Shown here one piece after another: positions 13,580 through 22,240 of a stretch of DNA of 64,000 nt. Source of the stretch: Streptomyces odontomachi (GTDB taxonomy: Bacteria; Actinomycetota; Actinomycetes; Streptomycetales; Streptomycetaceae). The notes below the pieces were generated by a model. The model made no database searches. It saw only the letters and a list, made by a program, of their open reading frames with translations, and was not told the origin of the DNA. The stretch is from positions 186,001 to 250,000 of the forward strand of contig NZ_JAMJWG010000007.1 in assembly GCF_024435355.1 (NCBI RefSeq). The letters run 5' to 3'. Positions within the stretch are counted from its first letter, which is position 1; every line of letters starts with the position of its first letter. Made by a program: the position numbers and the translations under genes.

Positions 13580-14386
13580 TCAGCCCCAGGACGGCAGCAC
13601 GGTCGAGCCCTGCCAGAACCGATACAGGTCCTGGCCCACCCATGGCTCCCACCCCTGCACGTCCAGCGCCCGCAGCACGGCCTCGATCGCGTCGAAGAAG
13701 GCCGAGTTCACCGGGGAAAGCAACAGCACGGCGAAGACCGCGAGAAGACCGAACGGCGCGAAGGGCTCCACCTGGCGCCGGACCCCCTGCGACAGCCAGG
13801 GCTCCAGGATGCCGTAGCCGTCCAGCCCCGGCACGGGCAGCAGGTTCAGGATCGCGGCGGTCACCTGGAGCATCGCGAGGAACGCGAGGGCGTACCGGAA
13901 CGTCGCGGGAACGCCGTCCAGCGCGTGCAACCAGAACGGCGCGGTGCAGACGCCCGCGAACAGCACGTTCGTCAGCGGCCCTGCGGCCGATATCAGGCTG
14001 TGGCGCCAGCGGCCCCGGATCCGACCCCGCTCGATGAAGACCGCACCGCCGGGCAACCCGATGCCGCCCATGATCACGAAGAGCACCGGCAGCACGATGC
14101 TGAGCACCGCGTGGGTGTACCGCACCGGGTTGAGCGTGAGGTACCCCTTGGCGCCGACGGAGGTGTCGCCGCTGTGCAGGGCGGTGCGGGCGTGCGCGTA
14201 CTCGTGCAGGCACAGGGAGACGACCCAGGCGGCCGTCACGAACACGAAGACGGCGAAACCGGCGCCGCCGGAGCCGCCGGCACCGGTCCAGGCGGCCCAG
14301 CCCGCCACGGCCATCACGGCGACGATGCCGAGGAAGACGGCGCTGATCCTCCGCTCGCCCGGGCGGCGGGTGGTGGCGGTGGTCAT
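13580..14386 (-). CDS. Site-2-protease-type M50 zinc metalloprotease
   Basis: A 268-residue integral membrane protein. HEYAH (61-65) is the HExxH zinc motif at the end of the second hydrophobic segment. NLLPVPGLDGYGIL carries the third-ligand aspartate of the NPDG-like motif of M50 proteases. About six membrane segments are predicted. Such proteases cleave substrates within the membrane, but this compact type without a PDZ domain is a common Streptomyces housekeeping form with unknown substrate. GGAG lies 7 nt before the ATG. It is divergent from the small gene at 14564. Confidence 0.85.
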   Translation of the reverse strand: MTTATTRRPGERRISAVFLGIVAVMAVAGWAAWTGAGGSGGAGFAVFVFVTAAWVVSLCLHEYAHARTALHSGDTSVGAKGYLTLNPVRYTHAVLSIVLPVLFVIMGGIGLPGGAVFIERGRIRGRWRHSLISAAGPLTNVLFAGVCTAPFWLHALDGVPATFRYALAFLAMLQVTAAILNLLPVPGLDGYGILEPWLSQGVRRQVEPFAPFGLLAVFAVLLLSPVNSAFFDAIEAVLRALDVQGWEPWVGQDLYRFWQGSTVLPSWG

Positions 14387-14563
14387 GAGGAGACTCCAGG
14401 GACGGGACGGCGCGGGAAACGGGCCGGGACGGTACGGGCTCCCGAATCGCCCACACCGTATGCGGAACGTTCCGCACGCCGCCAACGGTTCCGCATCCGG
14501 GCCTCGTGTGGCCCACGGCGCAAGCGGCCCGGCGAGGCCGTCGGCGCGCCGTAGGCTCCGGGC

Positions 14564-14950
14564 ATGCACAGCACCCTGGTGGAGCATGCCCGGTGTCTCT
14601 TCGGGGACGAGTATCGCCCGACGCCGGAGTGCGGGCTCGAGCATCGGGAATACCTCTTCGTCGAAGAGCTGACGTTCGCCGGTGCGGATGCGATCTTGGC
14701 CATGCTGCGGGAGCTCTGCCCGCACCTGGTGGACGGCCGGCTGCCGGTGTGGGTGCGGAACCTGGCCTACCGGCTGGTGCTCTTGCAGCAGCCGGACGAG
14801 CCGGCGCTGCTGCGCGAGGCGGCCCAGAGCCTGTGGATGCACGGCCCGGACTGGGACCACGTGGCGGCCGACCTGACGCACCGGGCCGAGGCCCTGGAAG
14901 CGGACCGTAGAGCCGACGGAGGAGCGGACTGTTCAGGTCATGGCCCCTGA
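14564..14950 (+). CDS. Conserved hypothetical protein
   Basis: A 128-residue soluble, acidic protein (MHSTLVEHARCLFGDEYRPT...). It contains a run of Leu-rich helices (ELCPHLVDGRLPVWVRNLAYRLVLLQQPDEPALLREAAQSLWMHGPDWD). It has good codon bias and an ATG close behind the divergent M50 gene promoter. I do not recognise the family and assign no function. Confidence 0.65.
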   Translation: MHSTLVEHARCLFGDEYRPTPECGLEHREYLFVEELTFAGADAILAMLRELCPHLVDGRLPVWVRNLAYRLVLLQQPDEPALLREAAQSLWMHGPDWDHVAADLTHRAEALEADRRADGGADCSGHGP

Positions 14951-14993
14951 ACAAACGATGAAGCGACGTTTGAACGACGCCGTGCACACCCCT

Positions 14994-15024
14994 CGCTGAT
15001 CGCTGATCGCTGATCGCGCGATCA
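14994..15024. repeat. GCTGATC tandem repeats and TGATCGCGCGATCA palindrome upstream of the SARP gene
   Basis: Three 7-bp GCTGATC units follow one another from about 14995 and run into a perfect 14-bp palindrome, TGATCGCGCGATCA (15011-15024). Two CGATCACCGA copies come after it. The block lies about 180-210 bp before the regulator start and could be a regulator-binding array. Confidence 0.5.
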
Positions 15025-15202
15025 CCGACGGGACGATCACCGATCGCACGACCCCGGCCCGGCCCCACCGACCTGGTGAGCCGTACACCCGGCCGCCACC
15101 CGGTGGCAGGTCGCGGCAGTTCTCCGCGGTCCCGCGACACGCCCGGGGTCCCGGTTGAGAGCCACTGGCCACACTGCCGGGCGTACCGGCGACAATAGGC
15201 CG

Positions 15203-18200
15203 GTGCGCTACCGCATTCTCGGCACCACCCAGGCATTTCGCCCCGACGGCACCCTCGTCCCGGTCGGCGGAGCGAGGCTGCGCGCCCTGCTCACGGTGCT
15301 GGCCCTCCGTCCGGGCCGCACCGTCCCCGCATCCGTGCTGGTCGACGAGGTGTGGGGAGTCGAGCCTCCGGCCGACGCGATGGGCGCGTTGCAGGCCCTG
15401 GTGGGGCGGTTGCGCAGGGCGATCGGCGCGTCTGCGCTGGCCTCCGAAGAGGGCGGTTACCGGCTGTGCGCGACCCTCGACGACGTGGACGCCTTCCGTT
15501 TCGAGCGGATGGCCACCGAGGGCGCGCGGGCGCTGGCCGACGGTGATGCGCAGAAGGCGGCGGGCGTACTGGACGACGCGCTCGCCCTGTGGCACGGCCC
15601 CGCCCTGGCCGACCTGCCGGACCGGGGCGCGGAGGCGGCCCGCTGGGAGACCCGCCGCCACGACGTGCGCCGGGGGCGTCTGGAAGCGGCCCTGGCGCTG
15701 GGCCAGGCGGAGCAGGCGCTGCCGGAACTGACCGCGCTGTGTGACGCGCACCCGTTCGAAGAGCCGTTGCAGGTGCTGCGGCTGCGCGCCCTGCGTGACG
15801 CGGGCCGCTCGGCCGAGGCGCTGGCCGCTTACGAGGACATCCGGCGTGCCCTGGCGTCACGCCTGGGCACCGACCCCGGACCCGAACTCCGCGCCCTGCA
15901 CGCCGCACTGCTGACCCCTGACAGCGGCGAGCCCGTCCGGCCCGGTCAGCCCGGTCAGCGCGGCATGGCTGGCCGATCCGGAAGCCACCCAGGTCAGGCC
16001 AACGGCCACCCCAGCCACCCCGCGCGGCAGAGCCACTTCGAGCGCCAGAGCCACCCCGAGCCGCCCCCGGACCCCGCCCAGGCCCCAGGCGCCACGCCTG
16101 CCACGTATCCCGCTCCCGCACCAGACCACGCCCCCGGCGCCCCCCGCACCGGCACGCTGAACGCACCGGCACACACGACACACGCCGAGGCCGCCCCACC
16201 GAACTCCGCGCCCCACGCGCCCCCCGCACCCACCACCGACACGGAACTCCCCGCACCCACGACAGACGGTGAGCCCCCGCCCACCACAACCCACGAGCCC
16301 CCACCCACCCCCCGGAACACCGCCGCAGTCCCACCCCCGAACCTCGCTGGTCTCGCCGCGCCGCCCCCCGGCAACCTCCGCGCCCGGCTCACCTCCTTCG
16401 TCGGACGGGAGCAGGACATCGTGGCCATCCGGCGGGAGCTGGGCAGAAGCCGCCTGGTCACGCTGCTCGGCCCCGGCGGGTCCGGTAAGACGCGGCTGTC
16501 GCAGGAGGCCGCGGAGGGGATGGCGGACGCCATGCCGGACGGTGTCTGGCTGGCCGAACTGGCGCCCGTGGACGACCCCGACGACCCCAAGGCCGTGTCG
16601 GAGGCCGTGGTCACCGCGCTCGGCGCCCGTGAGACCGTGCTGCGCGGTGCCGGGGCGGAGGAGCTGCGCGCCGCCGCCGACCGGCACGGCGACGATCCGC
16701 TGGTCCGGCTCACCGAGTACTGCGCACCGCGCCGCATGGTGCTGCTGCTCGACAACTGCGAGCACGTCGTGGACAGCGCCGCCCGGCTCGCGGCGCAGCT
16801 GCTGGAGCGCTGCCCGCGGCTGACCGTGCTGGCCACCAGCCGGGAACCGCTCGGCGTGCCGGGCGAGGTGCTGTATCCCGTGGAGCCGTTGCCGGAGCCG
16901 GTCGCGATGCGGCTGCTGGACGAGCGTGGCGCGGCGGCCCGGCCCGGGTTCCGCAGCGCCGACGACCCGGAGGCGGTGGCCGAGATCTGCCGCCGCCTGG
17001 ACGGCCTGCCGCTCGCGATCGAGCTGGCGGCGGCCCGGCTCAGGCTGCTGACGCCGCGGCAGATCGCGGACCGCCTCGACGACCGTTTCCGGCTGCTGAC
17101 CAGCGGTGCCCGCACCGTGCTGCCGCGTCAGCAGACGCTGCGTGCCGTGGTCGACTGGTCGTGGGAGCTGCTGGACGCCTCCGAGCGTGCGGTGCTGCGC
17201 CGCCTGGCGGTGTTCGCCGGCGGCTGTGACCTGGCCGCCGCCGAGGCGGTCTGCGGGCCCGACGCACTCGACGCGTTGGGTTCCCTTGTCGACAAGTCGC
17301 TGGTCGTCGCCGCCCCCGCCGAGGACGGCCGGATGCGCTACCGGCTGCTGGAGACGGTCGCCGAATACGCCGCGGAACGGCTCGACGAGGCCGGCGACCG
17401 CACCGCAGCCGAACGCGCGCACCTCGTCCACTACCGCGAGCTCGCCCGTACCACCGACGCGGATCTGCGCGGCCCCGGGCAGCTGGCTGCGATCGCCGCC
17501 CTCACCGCCGACTACGAGAACCTGCGCACCGCCCTGCGGTGCGCCATCGCCGCAGGCGACGAGCAGGAGGCGCTCTGCCTGGTGCTGTCGCTCTGCTGGT
17601 ACTGGCAGATACACGACCTGCGGCACGAGGCGCGCACCTGGTCGCTGGCCGTGGCCGAGCTGGGCCCCGACCCGTTCGCCGAGCCGCTCACGCCCGCGCC
17701 CGCACTGCACGAGCGGTGCACGGCCGCCCCGCCCCCGATGCGCCCCGAGCTGCTGGAAGAGGCCCGGCGCGGCGCCCATCTGGTCCATCTGGCCTGCATG
17801 GACATGGAGATAGGCCGCTGGCAGACCCCCGAGGCGCAGCAGAAGCTACGTGCCATCACCCAGGTCTACCGGCCGGGACTGCCCCAGACGTGCAGCGTGC
17901 CGGGGAGCCTGTGGTTCTTCGCGGTGATCCTCACCGGCGAGTTCTCCACCCTCACCGAGATACTCGAGGCGAACATCCGCACCTGCCGCACCCTCGACCT
18001 GCGCTGGGAGCTGGCCATGGCCCTCCAGATGCGGGCCAATCTGCTGGCCAACCGCAGTGACCTGGCGGGCGACGCGAACCGGGACGCCGACGAGTCGCTG
18101 ACCATCTTCACCTCGCTCGGCGACTCCTGGGGGATGGCCGAGGCGCTGTCGGCGCGCGCGGAGGCCCGGGAGCGCAGGGGCGACTTCGCCGGTGCCGCGG

Positions 18201-18880
18201 ACGACTACCGTGCGGCGATGGCGCACACCGAGCGGCTCGGCGCCCACTCCCAGGTGGCCGTGCTCACGGTGCGGCTGGCGAGCGCGCTGGTCGAGCTGGG
18301 CGAGGAGGCGCGGGGCGAGACGATGCTGCGTACGGTCCTCGAGACGCACCGGCACAGCAGCGGCAACGAGGCGATACCGGCCGGCCGCCTCTTCCTCGCG
18401 CTGCTGCTCAGCCGCACCGGCCGGGTCCCGGAGGCACGCGAGCACATCCGGTTGATGCGGGAGGGTTTCCCCGCGGCCGGATTCGCGGTCTTCGATGGCT
18501 TCGTCGCCAGTATCGAGGCCTGGCTCGACATGGCGGACGGGCGGTACGCGGAGGGCCTGGAACGGACCCGCCAGGCGATCCAGAAGGCCCTCGATCCGCT
18601 GGCCCGGTTGATCGCGCCGCAGATGATGTCGATACAGCTGGCGATCGGAGCGTTCGGCCACGCGCACGTCGAAGGCGGCGCACAGGCCCGCAACGCGGCG
18701 CTGCTGCTCGGCGCCGCCTGGGCGCTGCTGCCGCAGGGCCACCATCCCAACGTGCTGGAACGTGAGGTCAGCGCCCGGGTGGAGGCCACCGCGCGCGCCG
18801 TGCTCGGCGACGCGGAGTACGACGCCGCACACGCGGAGGGCGGCGGCCTGTCCGTCGAGGAGGCCGCCGCCCTGCTGTGA
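15203..18880 (+). CDS. AfsR-like SARP transcriptional regulator with NB-ARC ATPase and TPR-like region
   Basis: A 1225-residue regulator. Order: OmpR-type winged helix (~1-90, RYRILGTTQAF.. GARLRALLTVLALRPGRTVP), bacterial transcriptional activator (BTAD) domain (~95-245, ending YEDIRRALASRLGTDPGPEL), a ~140-residue Pro/His/Thr-rich linker, then an NB-ARC-type ATPase with Walker A GPGGSGKT (423-430) and Walker B RRMVLLLDNCEH (D517), winged-helix and TPR-like repeats to the end. Large SARPs of this kind activate secondary metabolism or transport genes. I chose GTG 15203, where the conserved sequence starts; the frame opens 16 codons earlier. No SD is seen; GACAAT at 15191-15196 could give a leaderless start. 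It is convergent with the DrrAB-like operon, whose promoter has SARP-like repeats. Confidence 0.9.
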   Translation: MRYRILGTTQAFRPDGTLVPVGGARLRALLTVLALRPGRTVPASVLVDEVWGVEPPADAMGALQALVGRLRRAIGASALASEEGGYRLCATLDDVDAFRFERMATEGARALADGDAQKAAGVLDDALALWHGPALADLPDRGAEAARWETRRHDVRRGRLEAALALGQAEQALPELTALCDAHPFEEPLQVLRLRALRDAGRSAEALAAYEDIRRALASRLGTDPGPELRALHAALLTPDSGEPVRPGQPGQRGMAGRSGSHPGQANGHPSHPARQSHFERQSHPEPPPDPAQAPGATPATYPAPAPDHAPGAPRTGTLNAPAHTTHAEAAPPNSAPHAPPAPTTDTELPAPTTDGEPPPTTTHEPPPTPRNTAAVPPPNLAGLAAPPPGNLRARLTSFVGREQDIVAIRRELGRSRLVTLLGPGGSGKTRLSQEAAEGMADAMPDGVWLAELAPVDDPDDPKAVSEAVVTALGARETVLRGAGAEELRAAADRHGDDPLVRLTEYCAPRRMVLLLDNCEHVVDSAARLAAQLLERCPRLTVLATSREPLGVPGEVLYPVEPLPEPVAMRLLDERGAAARPGFRSADDPEAVAEICRRLDGLPLAIELAAARLRLLTPRQIADRLDDRFRLLTSGARTVLPRQQTLRAVVDWSWELLDASERAVLRRLAVFAGGCDLAAAEAVCGPDALDALGSLVDKSLVVAAPAEDGRMRYRLLETVAEYAAERLDEAGDRTAAERAHLVHYRELARTTDADLRGPGQLAAIAALTADYENLRTALRCAIAAGDEQEALCLVLSLCWYWQIHDLRHEARTWSLAVAELGPDPFAEPLTPAPALHERCTAAPPPMRPELLEEARRGAHLVHLACMDMEIGRWQTPEAQQKLRAITQVYRPGLPQTCSVPGSLWFFAVILTGEFSTLTEILEANIRTCRTLDLRWELAMALQMRANLLANRSDLAGDANRDADESLTIFTSLGDSWGMAEALSARAEARERRGDFAGAADDYRAAMAHTERLGAHSQVAVLTVRLASALVELGEEARGETMLRTVLETHRHSSGNEAIPAGRLFLALLLSRTGRVPEAREHIRLMREGFPAAGFAVFDGFVASIEAWLDMADGRYAEGLERTRQAIQKALDPLARLIAPQMMSIQLAIGAFGHAHVEGGAQARNAALLLGAAWALLPQGHHPNVLEREVSARVEATARAVLGDAEYDAAHAEGGGLSVEEAAALL

Positions 18881-18910
18881 GGCCGGTGGGAGCGGTGGGG
18901 GGAGACCGGT

Positions 18911-18941
18911 GCCGGGGCCCAGCGCACGGCCGGGCCCCGGC
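18911..18941. terminator. Terminator between the SARP gene and the exporter operon
   Basis: A perfect 10-bp G+C stem (18911-18920 with 18932-18941; arm GCCGGGGCCC) with an 11-nt loop, between convergent genes. Confidence 0.55.
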
Positions 18942-18970
18942 CCACGGCGGCACACGACCCGCGCCCCGTG

Positions 18971-19837
18971 TCAGCTCTTGGTCCGGAACTTGTGGATCGC
19001 CACCGGTGCCATCACCGCCGTGATCGCCACTGACCAGCCCAGCGTCACCCACAGGTCGTGCGCGACCGGCCCGCCCACCATCAGTCCGCGCGCCGCGTCG
19101 GCGAGCGTGGACAGCGGGTTGTAGTCGGTGAAGGCCTGCAACCAGCCCGGCATGGACTTCGTCGGCGCGAAGATGGACGATCCGAACTGCAAGGGGAACA
19201 GCACCAGGAAGCCCATCGCCTGCACGGACTGCGCGTTCTTCAGGACCACGCCCAGCGTGATGAACACCCACATGATCGACGAGGCGAACGCCGCGGACAG
19301 CCCGACGGCCGCGAACAGACCGCTCCAGCGGTGGATGTCGAAGCCGACCAGGACGGCGACGACCATCAGCACGGCGGTCGCGAACAGCATCCGCGCCACC
19401 TCCACCGAGATCTTCGCGAACAGCACCGAGCCGCGCCCGATCGGCAGGGACCGGAAGCGGTCCATGACACCGGAGTTGAAGTCCTGGCTGAAACCGGTGC
19501 CGACGCCCTGGGACAGCGTCATGCTCATCATCGCGATCATGCCCGGGATGACGTACTGCACGTACCCGTCCTGACCGCCGCCCAGCGCCTGCCCGATCGA
19601 GCCGCCGAAAACGTACACGAACAGCAGGGTGAAGACGATGGGCATCAGCAGCGCGTCGAACATGGACTCGGGGTCCTGCCGGATCCACAGCAGATTGCGC
19701 CGGATCAGGGCGCCGGTGTGGCGCAGGTGAGCGCGGAGCGGGATACGGGCATCGGCGACGGTGGCCGGAGCGGTCATGGAGGGGGCGTCGCGAAGCGGCT
19801 CGTTCAGGGTGGCGGTGGGTGACGGGCGGGCGCTCAT
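18971..19837 (-). CDS. ABC-2 type transporter permease, DrrB-like
   Basis: A 288-residue membrane protein with six hydrophobic segments after a ~55-residue cytoplasmic start. 'LLWIRQDPESMFDALLMPIVFTLLFVYVFGG' and 'SLPIGRGSVLFAKISVEVARMLFA' are typical of the daunorubicin-resistance permease DrrB family. GAGGAGG lies 6 nt before the ATG, which overlaps the stop of the ATPase gene (ATGA). It forms the membrane part of a drug or natural-product exporter. Confidence 0.85.
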   Translation of the reverse strand: MSARPSPTATLNEPLRDAPSMTAPATVADARIPLRAHLRHTGALIRRNLLWIRQDPESMFDALLMPIVFTLLFVYVFGGSIGQALGGGQDGYVQYVIPGMIAMMSMTLSQGVGTGFSQDFNSGVMDRFRSLPIGRGSVLFAKISVEVARMLFATAVLMVVAVLVGFDIHRWSGLFAAVGLSAAFASSIMWVFITLGVVLKNAQSVQAMGFLVLFPLQFGSSIFAPTKSMPGWLQAFTDYNPLSTLADAARGLMVGGPVAHDLWVTLGWSVAITAVMAPVAIHKFRTKS

Positions 19838-20859
19838 ACGGCGACCTCCTCGCGGGTCTCGGTGGGCATGGCGTCCTGCGGGGCACTGGCGCGGTGGCCG
19901 GTGAGGGACAGGAACACCTCGTCCAGGCTGGGCAGTTCGGTGGTGATGGAGCTGAGCGTGATACCGCGCGCGGTGATCGCGCCGACCACGGCGGTCAACT
20001 GCTCGTCGCTGAGGATCGGGACGAGCACGGCACCGCCCTGGGTGTCGACGGTCGTGCTGGCGAGCCCGGTGATGCCCAGCTGGTCGAGGTCGCCGGCGAG
20101 CGGCCGCAGCTGCAACGGATCGGCCGGCCGCACCCGTAGCGTCCGACCGCCCACCTTCGCCTTGAGCTCGTCGACGACACCGCCCGCGATGACCTTCCCG
20201 CGGTCGACGACGGTCAGCTCGGAGGCGAGCTGCTCGGCCTCCTCCATGTACTGGGTGGTCAGCAGGACGGTCACACCGCCGCCGACCATGGTCTTGACCT
20301 CGTCCCACACCTCGTTGCGGGTGCGGGGATCGAGCCCGGTGGTCGGCTCGTCGAGGAACAGCACCTCGGGTCGCCCGATCATCGAGGCGGCGAGGTCGAG
20401 CCGGCGCCGCATACCGCCGGAGTACGTGCTCGCCGGCCGCTTGGCCGCGTCCGTGAGCGAGAACCGCTCCAGCAGCTCGTCGGCACGCCTGCGGGCGTCC
20501 TTGCGGGGCAGGTCGAGCAGCCGCCCGATCATGTACAGGTTCTCCCAGCCCGGGAGCTTCTCGTCGACCGAGGCGTACTGCCCGGTGAGGCCTATCACCC
20601 GGCGCAGCTGCCGCGGCTGCCGGAGGACGTCGTATCCGGCGACGGTCGCCTGCCCGGCGTCCGGCTGGAGCAGGGTGGACAGAATGCGCACGAGGGTGGT
20701 CTTGCCGGCCCCGTTCGGCCCGAGCACACCCATCACGGTGCCCTCGCGCACGTCCAGGTCGACGCCGTCCAGCGCCTTGGTCTCGCCGTAGTGCTTGACC
20801 ATCCCCCGCACGGTGACGGCGATGCCGTCGTCACTGGCGTTGTTGTCGATTCGCGTCAT
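19834..20859 (-). CDS. ABC transporter ATP-binding protein, DrrA-like
   Basis: A 341-residue ATPase. Walker A is GPNGAGKTT, the Q-loop TGQYASVDEKL, the signature YSGGMRRRLDLAASM, Walker B LFLDEPTTGLDPRTR, the H-loop LLTTQYMEEAEQL. The C-terminal extension with PSLDEVFLSLTG is characteristic of DrrA-type drug-export ATPases. It heads a two-gene operon with the DrrB-like permease. The short leader before the ATG carries CTGTCGG direct repeats and a 6-bp hairpin (20859-20875), with no clear Shine-Dalgarno. The adjacent SARP gene is its best candidate regulator. Confidence 0.88.
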   Translation of the reverse strand: MTRIDNNASDDGIAVTVRGMVKHYGETKALDGVDLDVREGTVMGVLGPNGAGKTTLVRILSTLLQPDAGQATVAGYDVLRQPRQLRRVIGLTGQYASVDEKLPGWENLYMIGRLLDLPRKDARRRADELLERFSLTDAAKRPASTYSGGMRRRLDLAASMIGRPEVLFLDEPTTGLDPRTRNEVWDEVKTMVGGGVTVLLTTQYMEEAEQLASELTVVDRGKVIAGGVVDELKAKVGGRTLRVRPADPLQLRPLAGDLDQLGITGLASTTVDTQGGAVLVPILSDEQLTAVVGAITARGITLSSITTELPSLDEVFLSLTGHRASAPQDAMPTETREEVAV

Positions 20860-20882
20860 GGCACTGACGGTGCCAGGCGCTG

Positions 20883-20931
20883 CCGACAGATTGCCGACAG
20901 CGCACCGACAGCCGCGGTCTGCGGCCGACAG
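20883..20931 (-). promoter_or_regulatory. Four CTGTCGG direct repeats (SARP-like operator)
   Basis: On the minus strand, read towards the DrrA-like gene, CTGTCGG occurs at 20925-20931, 20905-20911, 20894-20900 and 20883-20889. The last three are spaced exactly 11 bp apart. Heptamer direct repeats with 11-bp period are the known binding pattern of SARP regulators, and a SARP gene lies 2 kb away. Confidence 0.5.
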
Positions 20932-20933
20932 TC

Positions 20934-20949
20934 CACCGATATATCGGTG
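20934..20949. promoter_or_regulatory. 16-bp perfect palindrome CACCGATATATCGGTG
   Basis: A perfect dyad just upstream of the CTGTCGG repeats and about 75 bp before the exporter start. An AT centre flanked by CCG/CGG is common in PadR- and TetR-type operators that control drug pumps, but no such regulator gene is adjacent. Confidence 0.45.
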
Positions 20950-20975
20950 ATCTTCCGGTGCCAGGTCCCCCGGCA

Positions 20976-21104
20976 GGGGCGCGGGGAACTGCGCGAGCAA
21001 CCCGCCACCGGCCGGATGGCCCGGATACGGCCGAAACAGCCCCTTTGGGCCGGTGGCGACCTCCAAGGTCGCATGGTGGCTGGGCGCGCAGTTCCCCGCG
21101 CCCC
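20976..21104. repeat. Intergenic inverted-repeat element (GGGGCGCGGGGAACTGCGCG family), copy 2
   Basis: Perfect 20-bp arms (20976-20995 and 21085-21104) surround about 90 bp that include 'ACAGCCCCTTTGGGCCGGTG' and 'AAGGTCGCATGGTGGCTGGG'. The same interior recurs at 25.3 kb. It lies between the exporter promoter and the end of panB; it may act as terminator for panB. Confidence 0.8.
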
Positions 21105-21163
21105 CTTTTGGCGCCCTGGCGGGGCCCCGGGGGCGGTCCTGGTCAGGTGGCCGGCAGGGTCGC

Positions 21164-22024
21164 TCAGTGCACGGAGTGCTCCTCCAGCGGATAGCTGCCG
21201 CCCACCACGTCGTCCGCGAACGACTTGACCGCGTTGCTCATGACCTCGCGCAGGTTGGCGTACTGCTTCACGAAACGTGGCAGCTTGCCGCCGGTGAGGC
21301 CGAGCATGTCGGTCCAGACCAGCACCTGGGCATCGCAGTCGGGGCCGGCGCCGATGCCGACGGTGGGGATGTGCAGCACCCGGGTGACCTCGGCGGCCAG
21401 TTCGGCCGGCACCAGCTCCAGGACGACCGCGAACGCGCCGGCGTCCTGCACGGCCTTCGCGTCCCGCAGCAGCTGCTGTGCCGCTTCCTCGCCGCGGCCC
21501 TGGACGCGGTAGCCCATGGTGTTGACGGACTGCGGGGTGAGGCCTATGTGGGCCATGACCGGGATGCCGGCCTGCACCAGCAGCTCGATCTGCTCGTGCG
21601 AGCGCTCGCCGCCCTCCAGCTTCACGGCGCCCACGCCGGCGTCCTTCACCAGCCGCATGGCGCTGCGCAGCGCCTGTGCCGGACCCTCCTGGTAGGTCCC
21701 GAAGGGCAGGTCGCCGACGATCAGGGCACGGCTGGTGCCGCGGACCACCGCGGCGGACAGCAGGGTCATCTCGTCGAGGGTGACGGGTACGGTCGTGTCG
21801 TACCCCAGGTGGCAGTTGCCCATCGAGTCCCCGACGAGCATGACCGGGATACCGGCCTCGTCGAAGACGGACGCGGTCATCGCGTCGTAGGCGGTGAGCA
21901 TCGGCCACTTCTCGCCGCGCTGCTTGGCGGCGGTGATGTCGCGCACGGTGATACGGCGGGTGCCCTTCCCCCCGTACAGCGCCTTGCTGCTGTCGGATCC
22001 CCGGGCAGCCGAAAGCTGCGTCAT
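21164..22024 (-). CDS. panB: 3-methyl-2-oxobutanoate hydroxymethyltransferase
   Basis: It makes ketopantoate from 2-oxoisovalerate and methylene-tetrahydrofolate, the first committed step of pantothenate (coenzyme A) synthesis. The protein has 286 residues, a TIM barrel. Family motifs: PMLTAYDA, MLVGDSMGNCHLGYDTT (metal-binding Asp), VGDLPFGTYQ (second Asp), AVKLEGG (Glu), GIPVMAHIGLTPQ and VLELVP (catalytic Glu). AAGGAG lies 8 nt before the ATG. It is a single gene, divergent from the MFS pump. Confidence 0.96.
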   Translation of the reverse strand: MTQLSAARGSDSSKALYGGKGTRRITVRDITAAKQRGEKWPMLTAYDAMTASVFDEAGIPVMLVGDSMGNCHLGYDTTVPVTLDEMTLLSAAVVRGTSRALIVGDLPFGTYQEGPAQALRSAMRLVKDAGVGAVKLEGGERSHEQIELLVQAGIPVMAHIGLTPQSVNTMGYRVQGRGEEAAQQLLRDAKAVQDAGAFAVVLELVPAELAAEVTRVLHIPTVGIGAGPDCDAQVLVWTDMLGLTGGKLPRFVKQYANLREVMSNAVKSFADDVVGGSYPLEEHSVH

Positions 22025-22227
22025 CGCAACGGCTCCTTCTCGTCATCTCGAAGCGCCCACATCGGCGTCTCCGGACTCCGTCCATCGTTGCACTACGTGC
22101 CGGCGGGGGGCTAGATCTCGTCCCCCGGCCGAGCGGGGGACCCCCGTCACACCCGGTCCGGTATCCGGCATCCGGGACGTCGTGGCGGAATCCGCCAATA
22201 CGAAACGGTCGCGTTCCGAAAAGTGCT

Positions 22228-22240
22228 TAGGGTGGGCTCA
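22228..22240 (+). promoter_or_regulatory. Probable leaderless promoter -10 of the MFS gene
   Basis: TAGGGT at 22228-22233 is six bases before the A of the ATG, the same arrangement as before npdG. The only SD-like bases (GGGTGGG) are very close to the start. An imperfect dyad (AACGGTCGCGTT, 22204-22215) lies just upstream. Confidence 0.4.
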
